Of a stretch of 9,565 bases of DNA, positions 1 to 6,036 are shown piece by piece. Source of the DNA: Desulfovibrio sp. (GTDB taxonomy: Bacteria; Desulfobacterota; Desulfovibrionia; Desulfovibrionales; Desulfovibrionaceae); the NCBI GenBank assembly GCA_022837365.1, contig JALHHV010000116.1, forward strand, positions 1 through 9,565, written 5' to 3'. A program made the translations under genes and the position numbers. Each line of letters starts with the position of its first letter. Position 1 is the stretch's first letter. Under the pieces are notes generated by a model that searched no databases, was not told where the DNA came from, and worked only from the letters and a program-made list of their open reading frames with translations.

Positions 1-840
1 CTACAGTTCGATCTCCCCGTGCCGGGCCGAATGGCACTGCACGTTCACGGCCAGCGGCAGGCTGGCCAGATGGCACGGGGCAAAGGCCATCTTCACGCCA
101 AGGCAGGTGGTCTTGCCGCCAAGCCCCATGGGACCGATGCCCAGTTCGTTGATGGCGGCCAGCAGTTCCGCTTCCTTGTCGGCCATGTCCGGGTCGGGAT
201 GGATGTCCGTCAGCGGGCGCAACAGCGCCTTCTTGGCAAGGATGGGCGCATAGTCGAAGGTGCCGCCCACGCCCACGCCGATGATGGTCGGCGGGCAGGG
301 GTTGGGTCCCGCCTCGCGCACGCGCTGCACCACGAAGTCCTTGATGCCCTGCCACCCCTGCGCCGGGGCCAGCATGGTCACGCGCGACATGTTCTCGCTG
401 CCGCCGCCCTTGGCCATGAAGGCGATGCGCAGCCTGTCGCCGGGCACCAGGTCCATGTGGATGACCGCCGGGGTGTTGTCGCCGGTGTTCTTGCGGGTCA
501 TGGGGTCGCAGGCGGACTTGCGCAGGTAGCCTTCGGCGTAGCCGATGCGCACGCCCTCGGTGATGGCCTCGCGCAGGGTCATGCCGTCCACGCGACAGTC
601 CTCGCCCAGTTCCGCGAAAAAGACGGCCAGCCCCGTGTCCTGGCACAGCGGCAGGCCGGTGGTGGCCGCAAGGTCCGCGTTTTCCAGCAGTTGCCGGAAA
701 ATCTCCCTGGCGACGTCGCTGTCCTCTTCGGCCTGCGCGCGGCTGAAGGCCCACCGCACGTCCTTGGGCAGGTAGCGGTTGCATTCCACGCACAGGCGCG
801 CCACTTCCTCCACCACTCGTGTCGCCGGTATGCGGCGCAT
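1..840 (-). CDS. Fumarate hydratase (class I, iron-sulfur), alpha subunit
   Basis: This 279-aa protein is the alpha (N-terminal) subunit of a two-subunit [4Fe-4S] hydro-lyase that interconverts fumarate and malate in the cytoplasm. The visible signatures are LPLCQDTG (Cys66), KGGGSEN (144-150), NPCPP followed by GVGVGGTF (Cys182), GLGGKTTC (239-246) and VNVQCHSARH (Cys269). Cys66, Cys182 and Cys269 are the expected cluster ligands of the family. I chose the ATG at 840 because AAAGGAG lies 6 bases upstream; the open frame runs on upstream to 987 without family-like sequence. The stop codon is the first triplet of the window, so the beta subunit should lie just beyond the left edge. The same family includes L-tartrate dehydratase alpha (TtdA), but the preceding fumarate reductase genes favour fumarase. 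A promoter-like element and a hairpin separate it from frdB, so it may be transcribed partly on its own. Confidence 0.93.
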   Translation of the reverse strand: MRRIPATRVVEEVARLCVECNRYLPKDVRWAFSRAQAEEDSDVAREIFRQLLENADLAATTGLPLCQDTGLAVFFAELGEDCRVDGMTLREAITEGVRIGYAEGYLRKSACDPMTRKNTGDNTPAVIHMDLVPGDRLRIAFMAKGGGSENMSRVTMLAPAQGWQGIKDFVVQRVREAGPNPCPPTIIGVGVGGTFDYAPILAKKALLRPLTDIHPDPDMADKEAELLAAINELGIGPMGLGGKTTCLGVKMAFAPCHLASLPLAVNVQCHSARHGEIEL

Positions 841-904
841 GTCTGGCTCCTTTGTCCGGGTACGCAAACGAAATCGGGGCGGCCGGTTCCGCAACCGCGA
901 CGCC

Positions 905-934
905 ACCCTAGCAAGCGGCGCGGGCCTACGGCAA
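905..934 (-). promoter_or_regulatory. Possible extended -10 promoter for the fumarase alpha gene
   Basis: On the minus strand TTGCCG (929-934) is followed after 18 bp by TAGGGT (905-910), which is preceded by TGC in the manner of an extended -10 element. The match is 4/6 and 3/6 to the sigma-70 consensus. It lies about 65 bp upstream of the fumarase ATG, inside a 280-bp gap that does not look coding. This is pattern matching only. Confidence 0.25.
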
Positions 935-1054
935 CAGCCGGGAGCCCGTCCGGACCGGCCATCCGCAACGCAGCACCGCAACCGCACAACAGCGCAAGCC
1001 GCTCAACTCGCCAAGACGGTCGTCTCGCAAGGACAGCCGACGCACGAAGGCAAA

Positions 1055-1084
1055 CCGGGCCGCCCCGCATGCGGAACGGCCCGG
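1055..1084 (-). terminator. GC-rich hairpin after frdB, possible attenuator or partial terminator
   Basis: CCGGGCCG (1055-1062) pairs perfectly with CGGCCCGG (1077-1084). Between them lies the palindrome CCGCATGCGG (1065-1074), so the whole forms one long hairpin interrupted by a 2x2 internal loop. It sits 36 bp past the frdB stop. On the minus strand it is followed by TTTGCCTTCG, which is only a short U tract, so it could be a weak terminator, an mRNA-stabilising end or an attenuator. The rest of the 841-1120 gap holds a small palindrome (AGACG-gt-CGTCT, 1014-1025), the promoter-like element at 905-934 and no convincing gene. Confidence 0.45.
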
Positions 1085-1120
1085 CGAAACGGGTGCGGAA
1101 CTGCCCCCGCCCCTGCCCCG

Positions 1121-1864
1121 CTACCTCCCGAACGGCAGCAACCGCTTCAGCACGGTCAGCCCCATCTTGCGGCGCAGATAGCCCAGCTGGTTCTGCAACG
1201 GCAGGTGCTTGGGACAGACATCCTCGCAGGCCAGCAGGCCCATGCAGCCGAAGATGCCCTCGTCCGAGCCGATGATCTCGTAGAAGTCCGCGTCGGTGCG
1301 CTGGTCGCGCGGGTCGGCGGCAAAGCGGGCCACGCGGATGAACCCGGCCGGGGCCAGAAAGTCGGGCCGCAGGTTGGCCGTGCCGCAGGCGGCCACGCAG
1401 CAGCCGCATTCGATGCACCGGTCCAGTTCGTAGATGGCGTTGGCCACCTCGTTTTCCATGCGCGCTTCCTGCGCGGCGGGGTCGAATTCCGCGCGGGTGT
1501 GAATCCACGATTCGGTGCGCTGGTACATGGCCCGGAACCACGTGCCCGTATCCACCGCAAGGTCGCCCACCAGCCTGAACACCGGCAGGGGCAGCAGGGT
1601 GATGGCGGCGGGCAGGTCGCGCGTCTTGGTGTGGCAGGCAAGGCCGGGCCGCCCGTTGATGACCATGGCGCACGAGCCGCACACCCCGGCGCGGCAGCAG
1701 AAGTCGAACTTCAGCGAGGGGTCCTGCTCCTCGCGCAGGCGGTGCAGGGCAATGAACAGCGTCATGCTGTCCGTCTCGTCCAGGCGGAAGGTGTCCATGC
1801 GCGGCACGGACGCCGGGTCCTGCGGGTTGTGGCGGAAGATGTTGAAGGTCAGCGAGCGTTGCAT
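1121..1864 (-). CDS. frdB: Fumarate reductase iron-sulfur subunit FrdB
   Basis: This 247-aa subunit carries electrons from the membrane cytochrome FrdC to the flavin of FrdA through [2Fe-2S], [4Fe-4S] and [3Fe-4S] clusters. The ferredoxin-like N-terminal domain has CRAGVCGSC followed by the distal Cys (Cys57, 62, 65, 77). The C-terminal domain has CIECGCCVAAC (Cys150, 153, 156, 160) and CMGLLACEDVCP (Cys207, 213, 217), so all cluster ligands are present. The ATG at 1864 is preceded by AGGGAG with 6-base spacing, and the resulting N-terminus (MQRSLTFNIFRHNPQ) resembles Wolinella-type FrdB; the frame stays open upstream to 2023 but that extension is not family-like. Succinate dehydrogenase SdhB is the alternative name for the same fold; the diheme FrdC, operon order and adjacent fumarase favour fumarate reductase. 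Unusually for tightly associated subunits, 201 bp separate it from frdA. Confidence 0.95.
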   Translation of the reverse strand: MQRSLTFNIFRHNPQDPASVPRMDTFRLDETDSMTLFIALHRLREEQDPSLKFDFCCRAGVCGSCAMVINGRPGLACHTKTRDLPAAITLLPLPVFRLVGDLAVDTGTWFRAMYQRTESWIHTRAEFDPAAQEARMENEVANAIYELDRCIECGCCVAACGTANLRPDFLAPAGFIRVARFAADPRDQRTDADFYEIIGSDEGIFGCMGLLACEDVCPKHLPLQNQLGYLRRKMGLTVLKRLLPFGR

Positions 1865-2065
1865 GTCGGGCTCCCTATCGACCTTGCACATGCGGGAATG
1901 TCGTCCCGAGTGCGAGGAAAACCGTATTGTTGCGAAGGGAATGCGGCAGCCGTTAGGCGAGGCTTCGAGCCTTACGGATGGCGACCGCAACGAGTACTCC
2001 CCTCGTACGTGACCGAGAAACAATGCGCGTTTGACGACGCAATCGGGCGACAGGCCCCATGTGCG
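1865..2065. other. 201-bp gap between frdA and frdB, with an imperfect inverted repeat
   Basis: No recognisable gene lies here. The frdB frame stays open through most of it, but the translation is not family-like and no other start has a good ribosome binding site. CCGTTAGGC (1950-1958) and GCCTTACGG (1969-1977) form a 9-bp inverted repeat with one T-T mismatch around a 10-base spacer; an alternative inner stem AGGCT-tcg-AGCCT competes with it. No convincing minus-strand -35/-10 pair was found. Possible roles are mRNA processing or stabilisation, or an internal regulatory site. Confidence 0.4.
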
Positions 2066-3883
2066 TCACGCGCTGATGATCTTGCCGCCGCCATACCCGC
2101 GGTCGCCGGGGGGCAGTTCGACATGGGTGGTGGCCGGTTCGTAGTCCAGGTGCGGCAGGTCGGCCCCCGGCCGCCACGAGGCCAGCGTGCGGTTCAGCCA
2201 GTCGCGGTCGTTGCGCTCCGGGAAGTCCTCGCGGGTGTGCGAGCCCCGGCTTTCGGTGCGCATCAGCGCGCCGTGGCACACGCACAGCGCCAGCCGCACC
2301 ATGCCCGGCAGACGGATGGCCAGCGCCAGTTCCGCGTTGGCGCCCACCCCGTCGGAAGCAAGGCCGATGCGTTGCGCCCGCTCGTGCACCTCTTGCAGGG
2401 CCTGCACGCCCCAGGCCAGGTCCGTGCCGTTGCGGAACACGTAGGCCGCCCGCTCCAGGATGTCGTACATGGCCTCGCGCACGGCGTAGACGCTTTCCTT
2501 GCCGTCGGCCCCGGAGACGATGCGCCCGATGCGCGCCTCGTCCCGCGCCGCCGCCTCGCGCACCTGCGCGGTGGAGAACGCGGTGTCGTACCCTTGCAGG
2601 AATTCCGCGATGTTGCGGCCCACGATGCCGCCCGCCACCACAGTTTCGGCCAGCGAGTTGCCGCCCAGCCGGTTGAAGCCGTGCAGGTCCCAGCAGGCCG
2701 ATTCGCCCGCGCTGAACAGCCCCTTCAGGCCGTAGGCCGCGCCGGTCTTGTCGGTGCGCACCCCGCCCATGGAATAGTGCTGGGTGGGCCGCACGGGAAT
2801 CAGCTGGTGCAGCGGGTCGATGCCCAGGAAGTTCTGGCAGATTTCGTCCACCTCGCGCAGCTTGGTGCGGATGTGCTTTTCGCCCAGGTGCCGGATGTCC
2901 AGCCACAGGTGTTCGCCGTAGGGGCTCTGCACGCCCTTGCCGGTGCGCATGTGCTCGATCATGCGGCGCGAGACCACGTCGCGCGAGGCCAGTTCCGCCT
3001 TGTCCGGCTCGTAGTCGGGCATGAAGCGGTATTCGTCGCGGTCCAGCAGGGTGCCGCCGTCGCCCCGGCAGCCTTCGGTGACCAGGATGTCGGTGGGCAC
3101 CGTGCCCGTGGGGTGGAACTGCACGGCCTCCATGTTGCCGAGTTTCGCCACGCCGGTGTCCAGCGCCAGCGACAGGCCGGTTCCCTCGCAGATGATGGCG
3201 TTGGTGGAGGCGCGGTAGATGCGCCCGTACCCGCCGGAGGCGATCAGCGTGGCCCGCGCGAGGTAGGCGCGCAGTTCGCCCGTGCGCAGGCAGCGCACGA
3301 TGGCCCCGTGGCAGGTTTCGCCGTCATGGATCAGCGAGACGGCTTCCGACCGGTCGTGCACGGTGACGCCAAGCTGCGCGGCGCGGTTGTCCATGGTGTA
3401 CAGCACCGCGTGGCCCGCCCCGTCCGAGGCGTAGCAGGTGCGCCACTTGGCCGTGCCGCCGAAGGCGCGCGAGTGGATGAGGCCGTGGTTTTCGGCCTTT
3501 TCCGTGGCGTCGAAGGGCTTGCCGCCCTTCCAGTAGGTGTGCGTGCCCGCGACGACGCGGTTCCACGGCACCCCCCAGTGGGCCAGGCGGCGCATCTCGA
3601 TGGGGGCCGCCTCCACGAACATGCGGGCCACTTCCTGGTCCGCGCCCCAGTCGGAGCCTTTCACGGTGTCCAGAAAATGCACGTCGGGGCTGTCGCCGTC
3701 GCCCATGATGGCGTTGCCGAGCGCCGCCTGCATGCCGCCCTGCGCGGCCACGGAATGCGAGCGCCGCGCGGGCACCAGCGAAAGACAGACCACGGAAAAG
3801 CCCGCGCCCGCCACCTCTATGGCGCAGCGCTCGCCGGCAAGGCCCGCGCCGATGGTCAGAAGATCGGTATGGATGATCTGCAT
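2066..3883 (-). CDS. frdA: Fumarate reductase flavoprotein subunit FrdA
   Basis: This 605-aa catalytic subunit reduces fumarate to succinate at a covalently bound FAD on the cytoplasmic side of the membrane. The dinucleotide-binding GAGLAG (12-17) is near the N-terminus. The FAD-attachment motif RSHSVAAQGG contains His43. Active-site residues seen by motif are His257 (QFHPTG), Arg301 (SRDVVSRRM), His369 (QHYSMGG) and Arg405 (HGFNRLGGNS); numbering is almost identical to that of the Wolinella enzyme. The protein is shorter than Wolinella FrdA (about 650 aa) and close to E. coli FrdA, the difference lying at the C-terminus. The ATG at 3883 has TAGGAG upstream, and that site overlaps the frdC stop, so translation of the two is probably coupled. 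The same family includes SdhA; the diheme cytochrome and fumarase neighbour argue for fumarate reductase, which may also run as a succinate dehydrogenase. Confidence 0.96.
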   Translation of the reverse strand: MQIIHTDLLTIGAGLAGERCAIEVAGAGFSVVCLSLVPARRSHSVAAQGGMQAALGNAIMGDGDSPDVHFLDTVKGSDWGADQEVARMFVEAAPIEMRRLAHWGVPWNRVVAGTHTYWKGGKPFDATEKAENHGLIHSRAFGGTAKWRTCYASDGAGHAVLYTMDNRAAQLGVTVHDRSEAVSLIHDGETCHGAIVRCLRTGELRAYLARATLIASGGYGRIYRASTNAIICEGTGLSLALDTGVAKLGNMEAVQFHPTGTVPTDILVTEGCRGDGGTLLDRDEYRFMPDYEPDKAELASRDVVSRRMIEHMRTGKGVQSPYGEHLWLDIRHLGEKHIRTKLREVDEICQNFLGIDPLHQLIPVRPTQHYSMGGVRTDKTGAAYGLKGLFSAGESACWDLHGFNRLGGNSLAETVVAGGIVGRNIAEFLQGYDTAFSTAQVREAAARDEARIGRIVSGADGKESVYAVREAMYDILERAAYVFRNGTDLAWGVQALQEVHERAQRIGLASDGVGANAELALAIRLPGMVRLALCVCHGALMRTESRGSHTREDFPERNDRDWLNRTLASWRPGADLPHLDYEPATTHVELPPGDRGYGGGKIISA

Positions 3884-3893
3884 TGGCGTGGGT

Positions 3894-3899
3894 CTCCTA
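3894..3899 (-). promoter_or_regulatory. frdA ribosome binding site overlapping the frdC stop codon
   Basis: On the minus strand TAGGAG contains both the frdC stop TAG (3897-3899) and the Shine-Dalgarno core, 10 bases before the frdA ATG. This arrangement lets ribosomes finishing frdC start frdA and supports a stoichiometric frdC-frdA transcript. Confidence 0.75.
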
Positions 3900-4550
3900 A
3901 TCCAGCGGCAGCAGCCGGAAGCGCAGCAGGGTGAGCAGCGACAGGCACAGGAACCCGGCCAGCAGGTACAGGCCGTTGCGGGTGAGGACGGCGCGGTTCT
4001 CGCGGGTCACGAGGCCCCACTTGGCCCCGGCGCGCCACGCCCCGATGACCAGGTGCAGCGCCAGCGCGGGCAATAGCAGCAGGTAGGCCCAGAACCACCC
4101 GCCGAACTGCACGCGCACCGCGCTTTTCTGCGCCTGCACCGGCAGGTCGGTGAGGCCCGTCCAGATGTGGATGGTGACCAGGGCGGCCACGATGAACGCG
4201 GTGACCACCTGCGCGATCCAGGCCCAGGTTTCCGGGTGGCGCAGCAGGCGGGCGTGGCGCCAGGCGGTGACGGCCTGCGCCGCCTTGAAGGGAATCTTCC
4301 GGGCGGCCACGGTGGCGTGGATGCAGAACACGACGGCGATGAGCACGCCGCCCACGGTTTCCAGGTGCAGCGCGTCCATGACGGCCGAAAGCCCGTTCAG
4401 GGCCCCCGCGCCGAACAGCACGCTGGACAGGAAGAGCATGTGCATGCAGGCGAACAGCGCCAGCGCCGCCCCCGTGGCCATCTGCACCCAGTCGAGCCAG
4501 CCGTCGGCACGGGAGCGCGGCCGGGCCGGGGCGATGCAGTCCGTTTCCAT
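3897..4550 (-). CDS. frdC: Fumarate reductase diheme cytochrome b subunit FrdC
   Basis: This 217-aa integral membrane subunit anchors FrdAB and passes electrons from menaquinol through two b hemes. Five hydrophobic segments are visible at roughly residues 23-48, 64-84, 112-133, 150-173 and 192-212. One histidine in each of the first four gives the expected heme ligands: His37 (CMHM), His78 (CIHA), His128 (TIHIW) and His166 (ALHLVIG). GAWRAGAKWG after the fourth helix resembles the GLYRLAVKWG stretch of Wolinella FrdC. The residue two before the last heme histidine is Ala164, where the Wolinella enzyme has its proton-transfer glutamate (Glu180). The ATG at 4550 has a perfect AAGGAGG 4 bases upstream; the open frame continues to 4712 but the extension is not family-like. 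It is the first gene of the operon. The sequence is divergent, but helix number and histidine spacing make the class clear. Confidence 0.93.
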   Translation of the reverse strand: METDCIAPARPRSRADGWLDWVQMATGAALALFACMHMLFLSSVLFGAGALNGLSAVMDALHLETVGGVLIAVVFCIHATVAARKIPFKAAQAVTAWRHARLLRHPETWAWIAQVVTAFIVAALVTIHIWTGLTDLPVQAQKSAVRVQFGGWFWAYLLLLPALALHLVIGAWRAGAKWGLVTRENRAVLTRNGLYLLAGFLCLSLLTLLRFRLLPLD

Positions 4551-4679
4551 TGAGCCTCCTTGGGAACACGAGACGGTCAGAAGGATGACGGCGGCGGAGC
4601 ATGGAAACACGGATGACGCCGGGCGCGCGGGACAGGCGGACAAGCGGCGAAGCGGGCGCGCACCGGCAGGCCGGGAACC

Positions 4680-4695
4680 CCGTGCAATATCACGG
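4680..4695. repeat. Inverted repeat in the predicted frdC leader
   Basis: CCGTG (4680-4684) and CACGG (4691-4695) form a 5-bp dyad around six A/T-rich bases, 130 bp upstream of the frdC ATG and downstream of the predicted start of transcription. It has the size of a small operator but does not fit the CRP (TGTGA-N6-TCACA) or FNR consensus. It could equally be a chance match or a leader hairpin. Confidence 0.25.
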
Positions 4696-4742
4696 ATTGA
4701 ACACCCAACCATCCAGATTCCATACCTTTTCCTGTCCGCCGG

Positions 4743-4771
4743 ACTATGGCCGACACGCCCGTGTATGTCAA
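4743..4771 (-). promoter_or_regulatory. Predicted sigma-70 promoter of the frdCAB operon, with an inverted repeat in the spacer
   Basis: On the minus strand a perfect -35 box TTGACA (4766-4771) is followed after 17 bp by CATAGT (4743-4748), 4/6 to the -10 consensus. Transcription would begin near 4736 and give a leader of about 185 nt before frdC. The spacer contains ACACG-gg-CGTGT (4753-4764), a 5-bp inverted repeat placed where a bound protein would block RNA polymerase. No regulator is identifiable from the window. Confidence 0.55.
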
Positions 4772-4795
4772 ATCATGCGGAAGGCATGGCAGCAT

Positions 4796-4831
4796 GGCGC
4801 GCGGGCACGGGATGCATGCGGCCCGCGCGCC
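4796..4831. repeat. Perfect 11-bp GC inverted repeat upstream of the frd promoter
   Basis: GGCGCGCGGGC (4796-4806) and GCCCGCGCGCC (4821-4831) are perfect reverse complements around a 14-base loop holding ATGCATGC. It lies 25-60 bp upstream of the frd -35 box and about 130 bp before the small plus-strand gene. No T tract follows on either side, so it is not a standard intrinsic terminator. Confidence 0.5.
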
Positions 4832-4879
4832 CCGCCCGGCGGCCCATGCGCTTGCATTTCGCGGCCGCTGCGGATAGGG

Positions 4880-4933
4880 GGGAAATTTCCCGGCACCGCC
4901 GCGGCCATGGCGCACCCGCCGTGCCCCGGCGGC
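4880..4933 (+). promoter_or_regulatory. Palindrome and hairpin upstream of the small gene
   Basis: GGGAAATTTCCC (4880-4891) is a perfect 12-bp palindrome and an A/T-rich island in GC-rich DNA. CCGCCG (4917-4922) and CGGCGG (4928-4933) form a 6-bp stem with a 5-base loop, ending shortly before the GAGGGGGG ribosome binding site of the next gene. Apart from the frd promoter and repeats annotated separately, the remainder of the 408-bp region 4551-4958 shows nothing I can name. No strong plus-strand -35/-10 pair was seen; TTGCAT (about 4853) is the best -35-like hexamer. Confidence 0.25.
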
Positions 4934-4958
4934 CATATCGTCCTTGAGGGGGGTCCTC

Positions 4959-5150
4959 ATGCGTGAGATACGCGAAGAACTCATCCGGCTGGCCCGCGAA
5001 TCGGGCATTCCGGTTCCGCCCGACGCCTCGGTGACCGAGGTGGTGCAGCTGCTGGGCAGCGACACGCACCTGTCGCCCGACCTGTGCGAAGCGCTGAACC
5101 ACATCCTCGCCGGGCTCGGCGGGGCTGCCGTTCCGGCCGCCTGCAAATAG
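4959..5150 (+). CDS. Small protein of unknown function (63 aa)
   Basis: I do not recognise this protein. The ATG at 4959 is preceded by GAGGGGGG with 5-base spacing, codon third positions are G/C-rich like the neighbours, and the gene ends 9 bp before a strong hairpin terminator; these together support a real gene. The product is acidic at the start (MREIREELIRLARESG), probably helical, then has a Pro/Asp turn (PVPPDAS), a second helix-like stretch (VTEVVQLLG), and a third (LSPDLCEALNHILAGLGG). There is no signal peptide, membrane segment or metal motif. It could be a small regulatory or protein-binding factor. It diverges from frdC and converges on xth. A TTG at 4944 would add five residues but would overlap the ribosome binding site. 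Confidence 0.65.
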   Translation: MREIREELIRLARESGIPVPPDASVTEVVQLLGSDTHLSPDLCEALNHILAGLGGAAVPAACK

Positions 5151-5159
5151 CGCGCGCGA

Positions 5160-5199
5160 AAAGGGCATGCCCGCCTTCGTCATGGCGGGCATGCCCTTT
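5160..5199. terminator. Bidirectional intrinsic terminator
   Basis: A perfect 16-bp inverted repeat, AAAGGGCATGCCCGCC (5160-5175) and its complement (5184-5199), surrounds the 8-base loop TTCGTCAT. On the plus strand it is followed by GATTTTCC, and on the minus strand TTTT precedes CGCG, so it can stop transcription from both sides. It lies between the stop of the small plus-strand gene (5150) and the stop of the minus-strand xth (5238), as expected for convergent units. Each arm itself contains the palindrome GGGCATGCCC. Confidence 0.88.
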
Positions 5200-5237
5200 G
5201 ATTTTCCGCCCGATCCGTACCGGCATGTGCCGGTCCG

Positions 5238-5997
5238 CTACATGTCCACGTCCAGCGCCAGCCCCACCGGACAATGGTCGGACCCCATGACGTGCATGTC
5301 TATCCACGCGTCGCGCACGGCGCCGCGCAGTTCTTCCGACACGAAGAAGTAGTCGATGCGCCAGCCCACGTTCCGCTCGCGGGCGCGGGTCTTGTACGAC
5401 CACCACGAGTAGGCGTGGCCGGAAGGTGTCCACGTAGCCCGCCGCCACGAAGCGGTCCATCCATTCCCGCTCGATGGGCAGAAAGCCGGAAACGTCCTCG
5501 TTGTCCTTGGGCCGGGCGAGGTCAATGGGCTTGTGCGCGGTGTTGAAGTCGCCGCAGACCACGATGGGCTTGTGGCGGCGCAGGCTTTCGGCGTGGTTCA
5601 GGAAGGCGTCGTAGAAGCCCAGCTTGTAGTTCAGGCGTTCCTCGCCCTGCCCGCCGTTGGGAAAGTAGATGTTGAAGTAGTGGAAGGCCGGGAATTCCAG
5701 GTGGATGCACCGGCCTTCGCCCTGCCATGCGGGGTCGGGCATGTCCAGGTGCACGGCCAGCGGTTCGATGCGGCTGAACACCGCCACCCCGGAGTAGCCC
5801 TTCTTCACCCGCGAGGCCAGCCACCACGCCTTCCAGCCCTCCGGATCGCGGTGGGCGGCAGCCACCTGCTCCGGCTCGGCCTTGGTTTCCTGCAAGCCCA
5901 CGATGTGGCCGTCGCACCCGGCGAACCAGTCCCATTCCGGCTTGCCGCTCAGGGCGCGGATGCCGTTGACGTTCCATGAATACAGCTTGAGCAGCAC
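5238..5997 (-). pseudogene. xth: Exodeoxyribonuclease III (AP endonuclease), frameshifted by an apparent internal deletion
   Basis: The gene encodes the ExoIII/ExoA family of DNA-repair nucleases that cut at abasic sites and remove 3' blocking groups. It starts at a GTG (5997) with AGGGAGG 4 bases upstream, giving the family N-terminus LYSWNVNGIRA. Visible active-site residues are the Asn of WNVNG, Glu37 (LQETKA), Tyr111 (NIYFPNG), and Asp150 and Asn152 (GDFN). After VDTFR (Arg193, codon 5419-5421) homology jumps to another frame: [23 protein letters not shown], then the catalytic GSDHCPVGL and a natural end at 5238. Compared with relatives such as B. subtilis ExoA, which have about eight residues between DTFR and AYSWW, about six codons are missing. 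The total of 760 bases is not a multiple of three, and a loss of 17 or 20 bases would explain both gap and frame. As written the product would be truncated and inactive. It follows hemerythrin by 39 bp, probably in one operon. Confidence 0.88.
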
Positions 5998-6036
5998 GGG
6001 GCCTCCCTGTGTCCGGATGAACGATGCGGCGCGGGG

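Noticed and set aside
779..3934. Very long plus-strand open frame (1051 codons) opposite the frd genes
   Set aside because: It is the antisense shadow of frdA and frdB in GC-rich DNA. Its His/Gln/Ala/Gly-rich translation has no domain, and the opposite strand encodes clear conserved proteins.
4680..4695. A CRP, FNR or HcpR site in the frdC leader
   Set aside because: The dyad CCGTG-N6-CACGG lacks the GTGA/TCAC or TTGAT/ATCAA half-sites of those regulators, so only a generic inverted repeat is reported.
4577..5192. Minus-strand frames of 189 and 139 codons across the frd upstream region
   Set aside because: Compositionally biased, no good ribosome binding site, overlapping the frd promoter and the better supported small plus-strand gene.
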